Notes under the pieces: model-generated
The model's input: the letters and a program-made list of their open reading frames with translations, nothing else
Told to the model about the DNA's origin: nothing
Databases searched by the model: none
Part shown: in pieces, positions 63,157 to 64,000 of the stretch
Layout of the letters: the number at the start of each line of letters is the position of its first letter
Numbering within the stretch: the stretch's first letter is position 1
Origin: Kordiimonadaceae bacterium
Lineage (GTDB): Bacteria > Pseudomonadota > Alphaproteobacteria > Sphingomonadales > Emcibacteraceae
Direction: 5' to 3'
Length of the DNA stretch: 64,000 nucleotides
Assembly: GCA_024236295.1 (NCBI GenBank)
Contig: JACKKT010000008.1
Location: 62,001-126,000 of the forward strand
Program-made: the position numbers and the translations under genes

Positions 63157-63825
63157 TCAAAACCGGTAATTCAAGCCAACCGAGATAACCGGATAATATC
63201 TTAAATATTTGATTTCATCTGTATCTCTGAAATCCTGTTCGGCCTGTGCTATATCCGCCTGCAGTAGAGGATCATTTGAAAGAAGCCCACCTGTTGAATT
63301 TATATCAAGTCTTGGCTTGCCCGCAAAAACAACGCCCAGATCAACCATGAATGACCAATCACTGTCATCTGCAAGCGGATTACCCCAGCCAATACCAACA
63401 TAGGGTGCAACAGATGTAAAATCTACTTTTGCAGTAAGTATTCCTACATCAGCACTTGTATACGTATTATCGCCAATATCATAAGTATTACTTGGAAGCG
63501 ACGTACCAGTAAGACCGTTCTCATTAACAAAAGCACCAGCAGTAATACGAAATGAACTGTCTGTAATAAACCAGTCTGCAAATGCCGTATAGCTGTTTAA
63601 CTTAAGATCCATGTCGTAATCATTATCTTCGACATTAATCTGGCGGCTCAGTTTGAAATAGTTTGCACCAAAGCGCAAATTTACATTTTCTACTGCCTCC
63701 ATTGTAAGTTCAACACCTGCTCCCAGTGTGCCTACTTTTAATCCTAATGCCGCATCACCTGGCGCTGCATGTGCCGACTGAAAAATTCCGCAAATGAACA
63801 TTATTGTTGTCATTAAATACTTCAT
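63157..63825 (-). CDS. Outer-membrane beta-barrel protein
   Basis: 222 aa OmpX/OmpW-type small beta-barrel. A signal peptide ends near SAHAA, alternating hydrophobic strands run through the sequence (LNLRFGANYFKL-type, FRITAGAFVNENGL, VAPYVGIGWGNPL, WSFMVDLGVVFAG), and the C-terminus is Tyr-Arg-Phe, the beta-assembly signal. No substrate is implied. Its ribosome site lies over the stop of the acyltransferase gene, so the two are coupled. Confidence 0.83.
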   Translation of the reverse strand: MKYLMTTIMFICGIFQSAHAAPGDAALGLKVGTLGAGVELTMEAVENVNLRFGANYFKLSRQINVEDNDYDMDLKLNSYTAFADWFITDSSFRITAGAFVNENGLTGTSLPSNTYDIGDNTYTSADVGILTAKVDFTSVAPYVGIGWGNPLADDSDWSFMVDLGVVFAGKPRLDINSTGGLLSNDPLLQADIAQAEQDFRDTDEIKYLRYYPVISVGLNYRF

Positions 63826-63831
63826 AATTTC

Positions 63832-64000
63832 CTACCTTTTTTGTGGTTCAAATTTGTTAATTTCTGGCTTTCCCAAAAGGGCTAAACTGGCTGTTTCTAT
63901 TTTATTTTCAAGAGAAGTCATGAAATCATCTTTATCCATTCCTGGCTCAATTGGGTTGAGAAACTCAAAAACGATCACTCCCCCCGGAACCAGATGTCCT
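63832..64000 (-). CDS. PlsC-like acyltransferase, C-terminal fragment at window edge
   Basis: Minus-strand open frame running off the right edge and stopping with TAG at 63832. The visible ~55 residues read GHLVPGGVIVFEFLNPIEPG... then a helical ENKIETASLALLGKPE tail, resembling the end of 1-acyl-glycerol-3-phosphate acyltransferases (PlsC). Only the tail is visible, so identity is tentative. Translation would continue to the OMP gene, which begins six bases after this stop. Confidence 0.5.
   Translation of the reverse strand, partial: GHLVPGGVIVFEFLNPIEPGMDKDDFMTSLENKIETASLALLGKPEINKFEPQKR

Noticed and set aside
1..64000. CRISPR arrays, tRNA/rRNA genes, insertion sequences, prophage
   Set aside because: No regularly spaced direct repeats, cloverleaf-like segments, transposase or integrase motifs were found on reading both strands.

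Overview
The window looks like one chromosomal stretch of a fairly AT-rich alphaproteobacterium, probably aerobic and marine or host-associated. Lineage clues are metX-metW beside hisC-tyrC, the Suv3-like helicase / S4 protein / seven-iron ferredoxin / CarD set, a DUF2125 protein and an Lrp-ALDH7 pair. The exact order is not decided; Kordiimonadales/Emcibacterales-like is a guess. I see no rRNA, tRNA, IS element, integrase, prophage or CRISPR array. Gene density is high, and most intergenic gaps are under 200 bp.

Layout: (1) 1-3270, the end of a beta-oxidation-type catabolic operon (partial crotonase, acyl-CoA dehydrogenase, RidA) followed by a YkgJ-type cysteine-cluster protein and a frameshifted DUF1697 gene. 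(2) 3300-5822, a membrane-bound LytTR regulator and a secreted phosphodiesterase. (3) 5902-12239, a cyanophycin locus: cyanophycinase, cyanophycin synthetase, a second CphA-like Mur ligase without ATP-grasp, and a convergent isoaspartyl peptidase. Together these can make the Asp-Arg polymer and break it down to free amino acids. (4) 12377-23394, a block rich in exported hydrolases (esterase, two beta-lactamase-fold hydrolases, penicillin-acylase-like, SGNH, PhoD). It also holds a LysE exporter, an exported RidA, a reductive-dehalogenase-like Fe-S protein, and a tiny transcription unit with its own promoter, a 5-codon ORF and a terminator. (5) 23645-29741, an iron-regulated PepSY membrane protein, an exported nuclease, an M48 lipoprotein protease and two MFS transporters. 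(6) 29885-35758, a tripartite RND efflux operon. (7) 35943-43315, a metallophosphoesterase fold that has lost its metal ligands, CarD, FdxA, TerB-like, TetR, retropepsin-like, S4 and Suv3-like helicase genes. (8) 43372-49105, a P1 peptidase, an Lrp regulator with an ALDH7 whose promoter carries a 21-bp-spaced array, and feoAB behind a Fur-like site. (9) 49157-51676, three tandem FAH-family proteins, each with a signal peptide. (10) 51844-56971, etfBA, a 3-hydroxyacyl-CoA dehydrogenase, a YHS protein and an M13 peptidase. (11) 57293-62039, a methyltransferase, metW, metX, hisC and tyrC. (12) 62042-64000, a DUF2125 protein, an outer-membrane beta-barrel and the 3' end of an acyltransferase gene.

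The observations most worth following are the three exported FAH paralogs, the cyanophycin locus with its ATP-grasp-less partner, the tiny-ORF transcription unit at 19648-19803, the Lrp-type array at 45149-45220, the ligand-less phosphoesterase at 35943-36773, and the reductive-dehalogenase-like gene at 19835-20800. All calls come from reading the sequence; no database search was possible.
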